This document shows, piece after piece, positions 37,817 through 46,219 of a stretch of DNA of 64,000 nucleotides. Made by a program: the position numbers and the translations under genes. This DNA comes from Paraburkholderia sp. Tr-20389. Lineage in GTDB: Bacteria; Pseudomonadota; Gammaproteobacteria; Burkholderiales; Burkholderiaceae. The notes below the pieces were generated by a model that searched no databases, was not told the DNA's origin, and was given only the letters and a program-made list of their open reading frames with translations. The stretch spans positions 1 through 64,000 of the forward strand of contig NZ_JAAGPD010000043.1 in NCBI RefSeq assembly GCF_017104565.1, read 5' to 3'. Position 1 is the first letter of the stretch. Every line of letters begins with the position of its first letter.

Positions 37817-39682
37817 ATGGAACCGACCCCCTCTTTCCCAAGCGAGGACGATGTCAAAGTTGGGCAGGCGGTGTTTGCAGATGACATGCCCATCTGGTTG
37901 GGTGTATTCGGAGCAGACGTTTGGCCCTTTATTGAACCAAACTCTCCCCTTTATCAAGGACCCAGTTCCTCGAGTATCGTCTGGAGGGACTATATCGAGG
38001 GGCGCGGTGCAACATATAAACATCCGACCTCTACTACCTCCACAAAGTATCCTGTCTGCCTCACACCCGAGATAGTTTACGACCTCAAGGTTGCGGCTGT
38101 TATTCATTGCCGCTTACCGCATCTGATTAAGCATGCGAGGTCGTCCAAGAAGCAACTTGACCCGAAGACCGTAAAAGGTCGCATCAATGACTTGGCAGTT
38201 TTTTTCTCATTGCTCATCCGTAGGGCTAACCAGACGTCACAATTGAAGGTCACTCGACTCTCCGAAATCCCATTCTCTCTACTGAAGGAGTCAATCGCTG
38301 CGTATCCTGGTCGGGGCGCACATCTTAAGAGAGCGTTAAAGCTCATCTCTGACCCCGTAGTCCAGCGGAACCTCCGGGCCCCATTGCAATGGGGCCTACT
38401 TGACATCACTAAGTCTTCAATCAATTGGAGCGAGTCCAAGGATGAAGGTGGCATTCCACCATTATCTGACATCCAGTTTCTGTTCCTTTTGGAATACTGC
38501 AAGAAGACAATCGCACGGTTCAAGAGAATCGCCGAAGTCGGCATTCACGATAGAGAGTGTCAATCTTTGTCTGCGTCTCCACAACTGGATGACGCCAAGT
38601 TCGACCTATCGAAACTAGAGCTGTACTTTCGAAATCCCAGAGCATTATGCATAAAAAAACATGGCGTCTCTCGCAGCGAGATGAGACAGCTTGTGTACGA
38701 CGCCCAAATGTGCGCCATGCTTGTAGTCCTACTGTTCACGGGCATGCGCCATACGGAAACCTTGTTTGTCCGCCGCCATTGCCTAAAATTTCAGCATGGG
38801 TACTGGTTCCTGAATTCAAAAGAAGTTAAGCATCGCCCCAAGGACACGCCTGTCTGCGAAGGATGGTTAGCAATCGACTTGACACGAGATGCTTATGATG
38901 TACTGATGTTCATAACCAAAAGAACCGGCACGCAATACTTGTTCTCGTCACCCCTTAGCAGAAAAGGTGGCGTCGGCTACAAATCTCTCAACTCGATTTT
39001 CAATCCGTGGCTCAAAAGAATTGACGAAAAAGGACTCTTCTCAAACTGGTCTTTTTCGATTCATCAGTGCCGCGAAACTCTTGTAGCGCAGCTTGCTAAC
39101 CAAGAAGTCGGATTGCCGTTCATTAGTATGCAGCTCAAGCATTTTCATAGCCAGTTCTTCACGATGCCCAATGCCGTTACGGCCGGTTACGGCAAGTATC
39201 GTGAGCGCTTAATGACCAGTGTGACGAACCGGATAGCGATTGCGAGAGAAAATGCTCTTTTGGACCTCTATGGAGAGGACGCCAAGTTTGCTGGAGGCGG
39301 CGGGACGGCGCACAAGGCACGCATCGATGCATTCTTTGCTGGGTTAGGGCTATTCGGGGACACACGTCGCGAGTACATCAAGCGTATGGCCGAGCGAGGA
39401 GTGACACTCATGCCGACCAGCATAGGGAACTGCGCAAAGAATTTTATAATCCCAACCGAGAATGGGCCGCCGCCGTGCTACGGAGACTACCAGTGTGACC
39501 CAAACTGCTCTAGTCACGTCATTACCGACCGGGCTGCGCACGCGCTCATAGCTCGAAGGCAGCATGCGCTCGAACAGGGTGAACGCGAACCAAGTGGAGA
39601 CATCAAAATAGTCTGGTTTGGCCTCGTCGAGAAGCTCGACGCACATATCGACAAACTGCAAAAGGGGAATCCCAATGTCTGA
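37817..39682 (+). CDS. ginC: Tyrosine recombinase, GinC-like (third of three)
   Basis: The 621-residue protein has a divergent tyrosine recombinase domain. Arg I is in LLFTGMRHTETLFVRRH, the His box in FSIHQCRETLVAQLAN, and MQLKHFHS supplies the second His region. A Tyr is present in the following VTAGYGKY. The C-terminal 120 residues have Cys-rich segments (NCAKNF, PPPCYGDYQCDPNCSSH) that may bind metal. It begins one base after the previous stop and overlaps the next gene by eight bases (ATGTCTGA). The third recombinase of a GInt-type operon. Confidence 0.8.
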   Translation: MEPTPSFPSEDDVKVGQAVFADDMPIWLGVFGADVWPFIEPNSPLYQGPSSSSIVWRDYIEGRGATYKHPTSTTSTKYPVCLTPEIVYDLKVAAVIHCRLPHLIKHARSSKKQLDPKTVKGRINDLAVFFSLLIRRANQTSQLKVTRLSEIPFSLLKESIAAYPGRGAHLKRALKLISDPVVQRNLRAPLQWGLLDITKSSINWSESKDEGGIPPLSDIQFLFLLEYCKKTIARFKRIAEVGIHDRECQSLSASPQLDDAKFDLSKLELYFRNPRALCIKKHGVSRSEMRQLVYDAQMCAMLVVLLFTGMRHTETLFVRRHCLKFQHGYWFLNSKEVKHRPKDTPVCEGWLAIDLTRDAYDVLMFITKRTGTQYLFSSPLSRKGGVGYKSLNSIFNPWLKRIDEKGLFSNWSFSIHQCRETLVAQLANQEVGLPFISMQLKHFHSQFFTMPNAVTAGYGKYRERLMTSVTNRIAIARENALLDLYGEDAKFAGGGGTAHKARIDAFFAGLGLFGDTRREYIKRMAERGVTLMPTSIGNCAKNFIIPTENGPPPCYGDYQCDPNCSSHVITDRAAHALIARRQHALEQGEREPSGDIKIVWFGLVEKLDAHIDKLQKGNPNV

Positions 39683-40166
39683 ACAAAGACTTGATAAACC
39701 TGAGCGACGTCCGCACGAGCTGACCAAGCATCTCGACGCCGCATCGATAGACAACGATACGCGTATCATTGAGGCCCTGGCGAGGCTCGAGGACCCCAAA
39801 AAACGCGGGAAACTGAAGATTACAGTGTCCTCGATTTGCAAGATAACTGGATTGTCAAGAAACACCATACGGAACAGGGATTGGGCTCTGGGTCGACTTA
39901 AATCATTGAAGCAGGCCCTCAAGCAAGGCTCGGTAACCCCGGGTGAGAGCGGCTCTAAGGCAGAGGCAACTGAAATCACGTCGAACGAGTTGCGGGCGCG
40001 AATTAAACGAGTTTTGGAACAAAACGCGCTGTTATACGAGGAAATCCTTGCGTTGCGCGACATAATCGCAAAACGGGACGCTCATATTGCCTCCCTGCAG
40101 TCCGGGGACAATATTTCGATTTTTCCTCAAAAATCAGCAAAAATAGACAATCGGATGCAAGAATGA
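39675..40166 (+). CDS. ginD: Small coiled-coil protein, GinD-like
   Basis: The 163-residue protein has a helix-turn-helix-like stretch ([20 protein letters not shown]) in the middle and a C-terminal coiled coil ([20 protein letters not shown], then [16 protein letters not shown]). It contains no catalytic motif. In ginABCD operons the fourth gene encodes such a small protein, needed for recombination. It overlaps the third recombinase gene by eight bases. Its TGA overlaps the thyA ATG in an ATGA. It may act as a DNA-binding recombination directionality or assembly factor; this is inference. Confidence 0.75.
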   Translation: MSEQRLDKPERRPHELTKHLDAASIDNDTRIIEALARLEDPKKRGKLKITVSSICKITGLSRNTIRNRDWALGRLKSLKQALKQGSVTPGESGSKAEATEITSNELRARIKRVLEQNALLYEEILALRDIIAKRDAHIASLQSGDNISIFPQKSAKIDNRMQE

Positions 40167-40996
40167 AGCAATATTTGGAACTTCTTCACGATATTTTAGA
40201 GAACGGCGTCATAAAGGGCGACCGAACTGGAACGGGAACAACGTCTGTGTTCGGCCGCCAATTGCGGCACAACCTGGCGAAGGGCTTTCCCCTCCTAACG
40301 ACTAAGAAGCTTCATTTCAAAAGCATTGCCAACGAGCTAATCTGGTTCCTGAGCGGCAACACGAACGTTAGTTGGCTCAAAGAGAACGGTGTTTCCATCT
40401 GGAACGAGTGGGCTACGGAAGACAACGAGCTCGGTCCCGTTTATGGCAAGCAATGGACCGCGTGGCCGACCAAGGACGGCGGGACCATCAACCAGATTGA
40501 CTACGTCATCAAGACGCTCCGGGAGAAGCCAAACAGCCGGCGTATCCTCTTCCATGGCTGGAATCCTGAGTATCTCCCGAACGAGTCCATCAGTCCGCAA
40601 GAGAACGCGAAGCAAGGTCTCATGGCATTGCCGCCGTGTCACCTGCTCTATCAGTTCTACGTCGCGGAAGGCAGGCTATCGGCTCTGCTGTACATCCGCA
40701 GTTCGGACAGCTTCCTCGGCCTCCCGTACAACATCGCATCGCTGGCCCTCCTGACGCATATGGTCGCGCAACAGTGCGACTTGATTCCGCATGAAATTAT
40801 CGTCAGCATCGGGGACCTGCATGCGTATTCCAATCATATGGAGCAGATTCAGACACAGCTCACTCGAGACGTTCGCGAGCTGCCCAAGCTAAATATCAAG
40901 CGCCGCCCCGATTCGATTTACGACTACAAGTTTGAAGACTTTGAAATCGTTGGCTACAACCCGCACCCCAGTATTGCAGCTCCCATTGCTGTCTGA
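40163..40996 (+). CDS. thyA: Thymidylate synthase carried by the island
   Basis: ThyA methylates dUMP to dTMP with methylene-tetrahydrofolate and is essential without external thymidine. The 277-residue protein is complete: the N terminus [20 protein letters not shown], the phosphate-binding Arg in [33 protein letters not shown], the active-site Cys in [46 protein letters not shown], and the C-terminal [11 protein letters not shown]. It is translationally coupled to ginD by ATGA and has the same direction as the recombinases. It differs clearly from the host fragment at 34053, so it is not a duplicate of it. It probably replaces the broken host gene. Confidence 0.95.
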   Translation: MKQYLELLHDILENGVIKGDRTGTGTTSVFGRQLRHNLAKGFPLLTTKKLHFKSIANELIWFLSGNTNVSWLKENGVSIWNEWATEDNELGPVYGKQWTAWPTKDGGTINQIDYVIKTLREKPNSRRILFHGWNPEYLPNESISPQENAKQGLMALPPCHLLYQFYVAEGRLSALLYIRSSDSFLGLPYNIASLALLTHMVAQQCDLIPHEIIVSIGDLHAYSNHMEQIQTQLTRDVRELPKLNIKRRPDSIYDYKFEDFEIVGYNPHPSIAAPIAV

Positions 40997-41333
40997 GATG
41001 TCTCACAGTTGAATCGCGCGCGGCCCTCCTCACTCCGTGAGAGTGCCGCGCCAGCAGCAGCCAAGCTTCATCCTCCCTTCCCTTCCCCTCCCCTCCCCTC
41101 CGTAGTTGCTTCTGCGTCCCTCGGCTTCGCCATTCGAGCCACGGAGCCCCCGCTTCAATCCAGATGAGCAACTCAACCGTGCCCCCAGCCCACGCGCGCG
41201 GAAATCGTCGCGCCATTTATTAAGGGTCTGAGCACAATCAAAATCTTGGCAAGAACACTATTAGTTGTATATATTTGCATGTGAAGCACCACATTTGGTG
41301 CTATACAACGAAATGCGATTTCGGGGTTCCCAC
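40997..41333. other. Intergenic region, 337 bases
   Basis: A pyrimidine-rich run of CCCTTCCCTT/CCCCTCCCCT units lies at about 41070-41103. An AT-rich stretch before 41334 may hold the promoter of the metallopeptidase gene. No gene or clear terminator is seen. Confidence 0.4.
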
Positions 41334-42020
41334 ATGCACGACATCGACAAGCTCTCCATCGCGGCTGAGGTGCGACGCTTCCAGTTTGAAATCTGGCAGC
41401 GCGCGGGGACCACGCACAGCACCGTCCCGCATCTGCTTCAGCTTTTCCGCCCTGACCACGCGGCCTCGGTGCATAACATCGAGTACGAAGTGACCGCGGG
41501 CTCGCTCGGCGTGCACGGGGTCGGCAACGCCCAATACCAGGTAGCCGGGCTGGTCGACGTTCCGCGCTCAACGATTCGTATTGCAGGAAACCTGCCCTAC
41601 GAGGTTCAGCGCTTCACCGGAGCACACGAACTCGGCCATATTGTGTTGCACCCCGGACTCTCGCTCCATCGCGACCGCCCCCTTCTCGGTGACGCACCGG
41701 TCCTCGACCGCCGCGAGCGGGAGGCCAACTACTTTGCCGCGTGCTTCCTTGCGCCGGAGAAGCTATTGCGCCGCGCGTTCAAGCAGCGATTTGGCACCGA
41801 CATGCTCCACCTCGACGACAACGTAGCGTTCGCTATCGCCGGCAACGGCTCGCAGGACCTTCTCAGGTCGAAAACCGGGTCGCTTGAGTTTCCGCGCGCG
41901 GTAGCGACTGCGCGGAAGTGCGGCATTGGCAACCACTTTAAGTCGCTCGCTGAGGAGTTTGGAATGTCGCCGACCGCCATGGCGATTCGCATCCACGAGC
42001 TCGACTTGGTCAGCTACTGA
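41334..42020 (+). CDS. ImmA/IrrE family metallo-endopeptidase
   Basis: The 228-residue protein has the zinc protease motif AHELGHIVLH with H98, E99 and H102, preceded by a strand region ending YEVQRFTGAHELGH. RREREANYFAACFLAPEKLL follows with the third ligand Glu. This is the ImmA/IrrE (M78) layout. Known members cut repressors of mobile elements, or act in DNA-damage responses. The N-terminal 90 residues are helical. ATG 41334 is chosen; ATG 41313 is in frame. It is next to a TIR gene 131 bases downstream. Confidence 0.88.
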   Translation: MHDIDKLSIAAEVRRFQFEIWQRAGTTHSTVPHLLQLFRPDHAASVHNIEYEVTAGSLGVHGVGNAQYQVAGLVDVPRSTIRIAGNLPYEVQRFTGAHELGHIVLHPGLSLHRDRPLLGDAPVLDRREREANYFAACFLAPEKLLRRAFKQRFGTDMLHLDDNVAFAIAGNGSQDLLRSKTGSLEFPRAVATARKCGIGNHFKSLAEEFGMSPTAMAIRIHELDLVSY

Positions 42021-42151
42021 TGGCGTGCAGCCTGACAGCACGTGGGCTACTCCGCCTCACGCGTTCGCTCAAGCCAAGTTGCCATATTATGGTGACGACG
42101 ACGGCATAGCCGCTTACAACACGCATCTGAATTTTTTTGCTGGACTACTGC

Positions 42152-43132
42152 ATGGCATCGGTTTTCTTCTCATACACGCACATCGACGAATCGCTGCGCG
42201 ACCAGCTCGAAATCCACCTCTCGCTGATGAAGCGCGAGGGCCTGATTTCGGCATGGCACGACAGACGCATCGTCGCCGGCGACAACCTCGACGACAGTAT
42301 CAATGAGCAGCTCGAGAAGGCCGACATCATTTTGCTACTGGTCAGCGCGAATTTCATTGCGTCCGAATACTGCTTTTCAACCGAGATGACGCGTGCTTTG
42401 GAGCGGCATAAGACCGGCGAAGCGCGCGTCATCCCAGTCATCCTGCGAGCATGTGACTGGCACAGTGCTCCGTTCGGCAAACTGAATGCGGTCCCGACGG
42501 ACGGTCGGCCGGTCACCTCTTGGGCCAACCAAGACGAGGCGTTCGCCGACATAGCGAAGTCGATTCGTAAAGCTGTGGCAGCATCAGCCTCGTCGTCCGC
42601 ACCCAAGGTGAACGCGGCATCGGCAGTGAGAAGCTTGCCGCCTCGGCCCGCAGCCATCGAACCTTCCGTGACCTCGCAACTGCCGCGGTCGAGCAACCTT
42701 CGCGTCAAGCATGAGTTCTCAGACCTCGACAAGGACACGTTCGTTTCTGAGACGTTCGACTTCATTGCACGCTTTTTCGAGGGTTCGCTCCAGGAGCTGG
42801 AGAAGCGACACGGCCAGTTTCAAGGACGCTTTTCGCGCATCGATGCGCGCCGGTTCACCGCGAGCATCTATAAGGACGGGAAGAGTGTGTCGCAGTGCAC
42901 CGTTACGCACGGCGGGGCGTTCGGTGGGCACAGCAATCGCGAGATAACATATTCGAACCAGATTTCCTCGCACGCGAACAGCTACAACGAAGCGCTCACG
43001 CTCACTGAAGATAGCCAGACGCTTTATCTGAAGCCGATGATGAGCATGGCGCGAGACGTGTCCGAGAAACTGTCTGACACCGGGGCAGCTGAGCATCTGT
43101 GGTCGATGCTTATCGAGCGGATACAACGGTAA
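42152..43132 (+). CDS. TIR domain protein, probable NADase effector
   Basis: Residues 1-145 are a TIR domain: VFFSYTHIDESLRDQLEIHL, WHDRRIVAGDNLDDSI, then IILLLVSANFIASEYCFSTE with the candidate catalytic Glu78. Such bacterial TIR domains cleave NAD+ in anti-phage defence. A Ser/Pro/Ala linker follows. The C-terminal 150 residues (from FSDLDKDTFVSETFDFIARF to the end LWSMLIERIQR) form a separate mixed alpha/beta domain that I do not recognise and that may be the sensor. ATG 42152 gives the canonical TIR N terminus. No known Thoeris partner is adjacent. Confidence 0.87.
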   Translation: MASVFFSYTHIDESLRDQLEIHLSLMKREGLISAWHDRRIVAGDNLDDSINEQLEKADIILLLVSANFIASEYCFSTEMTRALERHKTGEARVIPVILRACDWHSAPFGKLNAVPTDGRPVTSWANQDEAFADIAKSIRKAVAASASSSAPKVNAASAVRSLPPRPAAIEPSVTSQLPRSSNLRVKHEFSDLDKDTFVSETFDFIARFFEGSLQELEKRHGQFQGRFSRIDARRFTASIYKDGKSVSQCTVTHGGAFGGHSNREITYSNQISSHANSYNEALTLTEDSQTLYLKPMMSMARDVSEKLSDTGAAEHLWSMLIERIQR

Positions 43133-43274
43133 TTTGCGGCAGGCCACCGCGACAATAGCGCCAGATGACGTGCCACGCGCGTGATAACAACAACGCTCCC
43201 GCACGTCCTCAAATTTATTCAGGTGCTCTGGCGGCCTACAGCACGTCTCGCGTGAATCGCCCTTGCTATCGCCC

Positions 43275-44123
43275 ATGACCACTCTGACCACGAATGCGAA
43301 TCTTGCCTTGATGCACAAACAGGCAAGCGATTTCTTGAGCCTTGACCAAGCGGCCCGCGCGCAGTCGGACTGGTTCAAAAGCTTTCGTGACGACAAGGAC
43401 TTCCGCAGCTTCTTCAAAAAGAAAAAGGTGCTCGCAAAGGGCACGAGTTTGCAGGTCACGGTGATTTCCCAGATTGCCCGCGCGATTGTCGATTGCATCG
43501 ACGAAGGCGAACCGGACCTAGCTCCTACCGGGTCTGAAGTCAACGACATCATGAAGAGCGCCACAGACCTGGCAACCAAGCTGACTGCCGCGCGCCCTTC
43601 CTGGCTTGCTCCGGGCGCCCGGACGCGCGGTTTCCAGGAGCCGCTGCGGACGCTCCAGACGATGCCGTCGATTGTGCCGCCCCGAACTGCAGGCCGCTTG
43701 CCGATGACGCAGCGTCGAACGCTGATTATCCGGCTCGCCCATGCCATCTACGAGGCTTGTGACGAAATTCCCATCCGAGTCATTACTGCGGTCGTCGTAC
43801 GCGCTTGGGAAGAAACCCTGGAACGCCAAGTCTACGATGTGCTGACCGCTGTCGAACGCGTAAGTATTCGAGCGCTCGTCGAAGCGAAGCGCATGAACCA
43901 AGCAAACGTTGAGAACACAGCACATCTAGCACTGAGCCGCGCAAGTGTTCCGCGTAACCGTGCGGCGGTGACGCCGGACACGCGGACCGACGCCCAGCGG
44001 CTAGCTCAGGCTCTCGAAATCGTGGGCGGCTGCGCAGATGAGACTGCGGCAATCGTGCTTTACGACGCGCTCAGCGTCGCCAGCGCCGAACCTGGGTTAG
44101 AGCCGGACTCGACCGAGCAGTGA
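43275..44123 (+). CDS. Hypothetical protein, helical
   Basis: I do not recognise this 282-residue protein. It is soluble and mainly helical, with a Lys-rich patch FRSFFKKKKVLAKG near residue 45 and a second helical half from about residue 140. No nuclease, membrane or nucleotide motif is visible. ATG 43275 starts it, 142 bases after the TIR gene on the same strand. Being next to a TIR effector suggests, but does not show, a defence role. Confidence 0.65.
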   Translation: MTTLTTNANLALMHKQASDFLSLDQAARAQSDWFKSFRDDKDFRSFFKKKKVLAKGTSLQVTVISQIARAIVDCIDEGEPDLAPTGSEVNDIMKSATDLATKLTAARPSWLAPGARTRGFQEPLRTLQTMPSIVPPRTAGRLPMTQRRTLIIRLAHAIYEACDEIPIRVITAVVVRAWEETLERQVYDVLTAVERVSIRALVEAKRMNQANVENTAHLALSRASVPRNRAAVTPDTRTDAQRLAQALEIVGGCADETAAIVLYDALSVASAEPGLEPDSTEQ

Positions 44124-44259
44124 AAACCTGCGGAAATTGGGCTCGTTTTCTGGCCTATTTCCTCCAGTTTTTTTCGGCTGAATTTGCTTGGTATTTCGGT
44201 AGTAGTGTTTCGAGCCGACAGGTGAACAATACGTCCTGTCATAGCTTCCACTGCATCGA

Positions 44260-44628
44260 ATGCAAAAACACATCAAACCGCGGGATTTCCGGTCCTTCGA
44301 CAGAATCATCGCCACTTGGCCAGACAACACTGCCGAGCATCAGCGTGCGCGCTTGCTGGATGCAATGCGGCTGTGCGCGGGGATTACGACACTGGAGGCC
44401 ATGCGCTACCTCGACGTCATTGACCCCCGAACGCGAGTGGTTGAACTGCGCAGAGAGGGTTATCGCATCGTCACCTCGTGGGTCTGCCAGCCGTCAGAAT
44501 GCGGCCGCCTCCACAACGTCGGGCTGTACACGCTTGCCGGCGTCGCAACCGACATCATCACGGGCACGAAAGTGACCCCCCTGACCAAGTCGGGCAGTTC
44601 CCAGTTAGTGCTTGCTCTCTGGCACTGA
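44260..44628 (+). CDS. Small helix-turn-helix protein (phage type)
   Basis: The 122-residue protein resembles short HTH proteins found in prophages and islands. The region reads RLLDAMRLCAGITTLEAMRY, then DPRTRVVELRREGYRIVTSW. This is a winged-helix pattern in which the wing contains the GYRIVT turn. It probably binds DNA, perhaps as an island regulator. It is convergent with the metallopeptidase-like gene on the minus strand. Confidence 0.72.
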   Translation: MQKHIKPRDFRSFDRIIATWPDNTAEHQRARLLDAMRLCAGITTLEAMRYLDVIDPRTRVVELRREGYRIVTSWVCQPSECGRLHNVGLYTLAGVATDIITGTKVTPLTKSGSSQLVLALWH

Positions 44629-44693
44629 CGGCGCACGCAGCGCGGGTTGGGTTTATTCACCGTTCATCGCTTACCAGCCCGCCAACGGCGACC

Positions 44694-45194
44694 TCAATGA
44701 GATGCTCGGCCTCCTGCTTCACGGCCGGCCAGCCCCCCCTGCAATATCCGCACTGACTCTTCGACGTCTTCGTCACAAAGTTGGTAGTCGTCGATGGCAG
44801 TAATACCCATCGCAGCCAAGTCGGTCGCGGATGCCTCATCGCTCGAGATTCTGTATCGCACCGCGTCGGCAATCAAGCTGGGTTCGTCCGTTTCGCTATT
44901 CAGAATTTCCTCGGCTACCAGGCCAGCGATGCCATAGAGAAAGCTCCAGTTCGCTGGCAAGTCCGGAAAGGGTATTCCGGCCGTCACCGCAGCCCGGCGC
45001 ATCGTCTCTGGACAGGTCCGAGGACGAAATTGGCCGAACCAGGCGCGCTCGTCCGGGTTCCCGCTATTGTTCTTCCAGACTACCGCATCACCGGCACCGC
45101 CAAAGCGCTCGTAGACCGTCTTATGAGTCGCTTCATGGTATGCAGCGGTGCGGAGCTCGCGAGAAGCTATAAGTTCTTCGTTAAGTTCAATCAT
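44694..45194 (-). CDS. Stand-alone FtsH-M41-like zinc peptidase
   Basis: The 166-residue protein has the motif AAYHEATHKTVYERFGG with H20-E21-x-x-H24, which parallels the AYHEAGHA zinc motif of FtsH (M41). Later, YGIAGLVAEEIL matches the FtsH region LAGRAAEEI, and SDEASATDLAAM matches its A-x-x-DL segment. The AAA domain and membrane segments of FtsH are absent. It may be a small protease working with other island proteins. This is motif reading only, and the third metal ligand is not certain. Confidence 0.65.
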   Translation of the reverse strand: MIELNEELIASRELRTAAYHEATHKTVYERFGGAGDAVVWKNNSGNPDERAWFGQFRPRTCPETMRRAAVTAGIPFPDLPANWSFLYGIAGLVAEEILNSETDEPSLIADAVRYRISSDEASATDLAAMGITAIDDYQLCDEDVEESVRILQGGLAGREAGGRASH

Positions 45195-45560
45195 GTTCGT
45201 TGCGAGTGTTGGGTTTGGTCACCCCTAGCGTATAGCTTGGAAAATGGCCAATGACGAAGCACCGCACATTTATGCTCGCAACAACCCGCGCCGTCCTCGC
45301 GGCAGACTCGCCGCCGACACTCGGGAATCAAATACCCGCGTAGTTGATTCCGTAGCGCCGCTCTCGATGACAGTTTGGACACAAGGCCATCGCATTCTCA
45401 ACGGTAGCTCAAGAATATTTCAGCCGCGAGTTGCACGAGCGACAGTGTTCCTCTTAGTATCATCCATCGGGAAGGCTGCCGATAATAACCAAACGCCATC
45501 AAAAATAAGCATTCGCTCGACTCCTGATGATGACCATTGAGCGATGCGTAGGAGCTATGC
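45195..45560. other. Intergenic region, 366 bases
   Basis: This lies between divergent genes. An open frame at 45244-45540 lacks any ribosome site or recognisable sequence and I do not call it. The region should hold promoters for both neighbours; none is convincing. Confidence 0.4.
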
Positions 45561-46187
45561 ATGACCACAGTCGAAGAACTACTCATGTCTGCCGTTGAAT
45601 CTAAGAGCGAAGTCGTCATCATTTACAACGGCGGAAGCCACCCGGGGAAGCCAAGACCGATTATTCCTATCGATATTCGAGAAAACTCTGTATTCGCCAG
45701 AGAGCCCGGGTTAGCTCGGGAGAAAACTTTCCATCTCAACAAGATTTCCCGCGTGACGCATGCAGACGGCGCAACCGCTGAAAACGTAATGGTGGCTCCA
45801 GTTGTCGCTCCGGGCATTCTAACTTGCAGCACATTCGACGAATATGTGGTGAAGCTAAGGTCGCAATATCTTGAGCGGGGCTGGTTTGTTATTCATGACG
45901 CAGTTGAACAAAGATTCGGGATTTCTCGGTTCTTGAAGAACGGCGCGCCCCGTAAGAAAGCGGCGATTCAAATAGCATTCGTAGACCGCTCGAAGGAAGT
46001 CGTTTTCGACATTGACACCGGCGAGGTAGCTGTGCGAGAAAAGCCACTTACCGGCCGCGAGCGTCCGTGGCGAGTAGACAGCGAGCTTCAACCACAGGGT
46101 AAGTCGTTTGCGCGGCTTCAAGATGCTTTCGCGTTCCTCTCCAAGGACATCGACTCTGCCGACCCGAAAGCTCCCGTGGGTAAGTGA
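45561..46187 (+). CDS. WYL-like domain protein
   Basis: The 208-residue protein starts with a region resembling WYL sensor domains: SEVVIIYNGGSHPGKPRPII then FAREPGLAREKTFHLNKIS, with the pattern Y...g..R.i.P and a closing phe-x-l-x-x-i strand. The rest is a mixed beta/alpha domain with no recognised motif. WYL domains bind nucleic acids or other ligands and often regulate defence systems. The next gene starts 32 bases later, so the two probably work together. Weak family call. Confidence 0.6.
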   Translation: MTTVEELLMSAVESKSEVVIIYNGGSHPGKPRPIIPIDIRENSVFAREPGLAREKTFHLNKISRVTHADGATAENVMVAPVVAPGILTCSTFDEYVVKLRSQYLERGWFVIHDAVEQRFGISRFLKNGAPRKKAAIQIAFVDRSKEVVFDIDTGEVAVREKPLTGRERPWRVDSELQPQGKSFARLQDAFAFLSKDIDSADPKAPVGK

Positions 46188-46219
46188 GCCATTAGAGCGC
46201 GACCAATCGGAGCCGAGTG

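Noticed and set aside
34494-39682. Reading the recombinases as a RIT element or a Tn554-type tnpABC transposon
   Set aside because: RIT and Tn554 also have several recombinases, but the four-gene order with large second and third proteins and a small coiled-coil fourth fits ginABCD better. The choice rests on sizes and order from memory, not on alignment.
41070-41103. Pyrimidine-rich run downstream of the island thyA as a terminator or regulatory RNA
   Set aside because: It has no hairpin and no T-run; I see only a simple CCCTT/CCCCT repeat.
45244-45540. A 98-codon open frame between the M41-like and WYL-like genes
   Set aside because: No ribosome site and no recognisable sequence; composition is unlike its neighbours.
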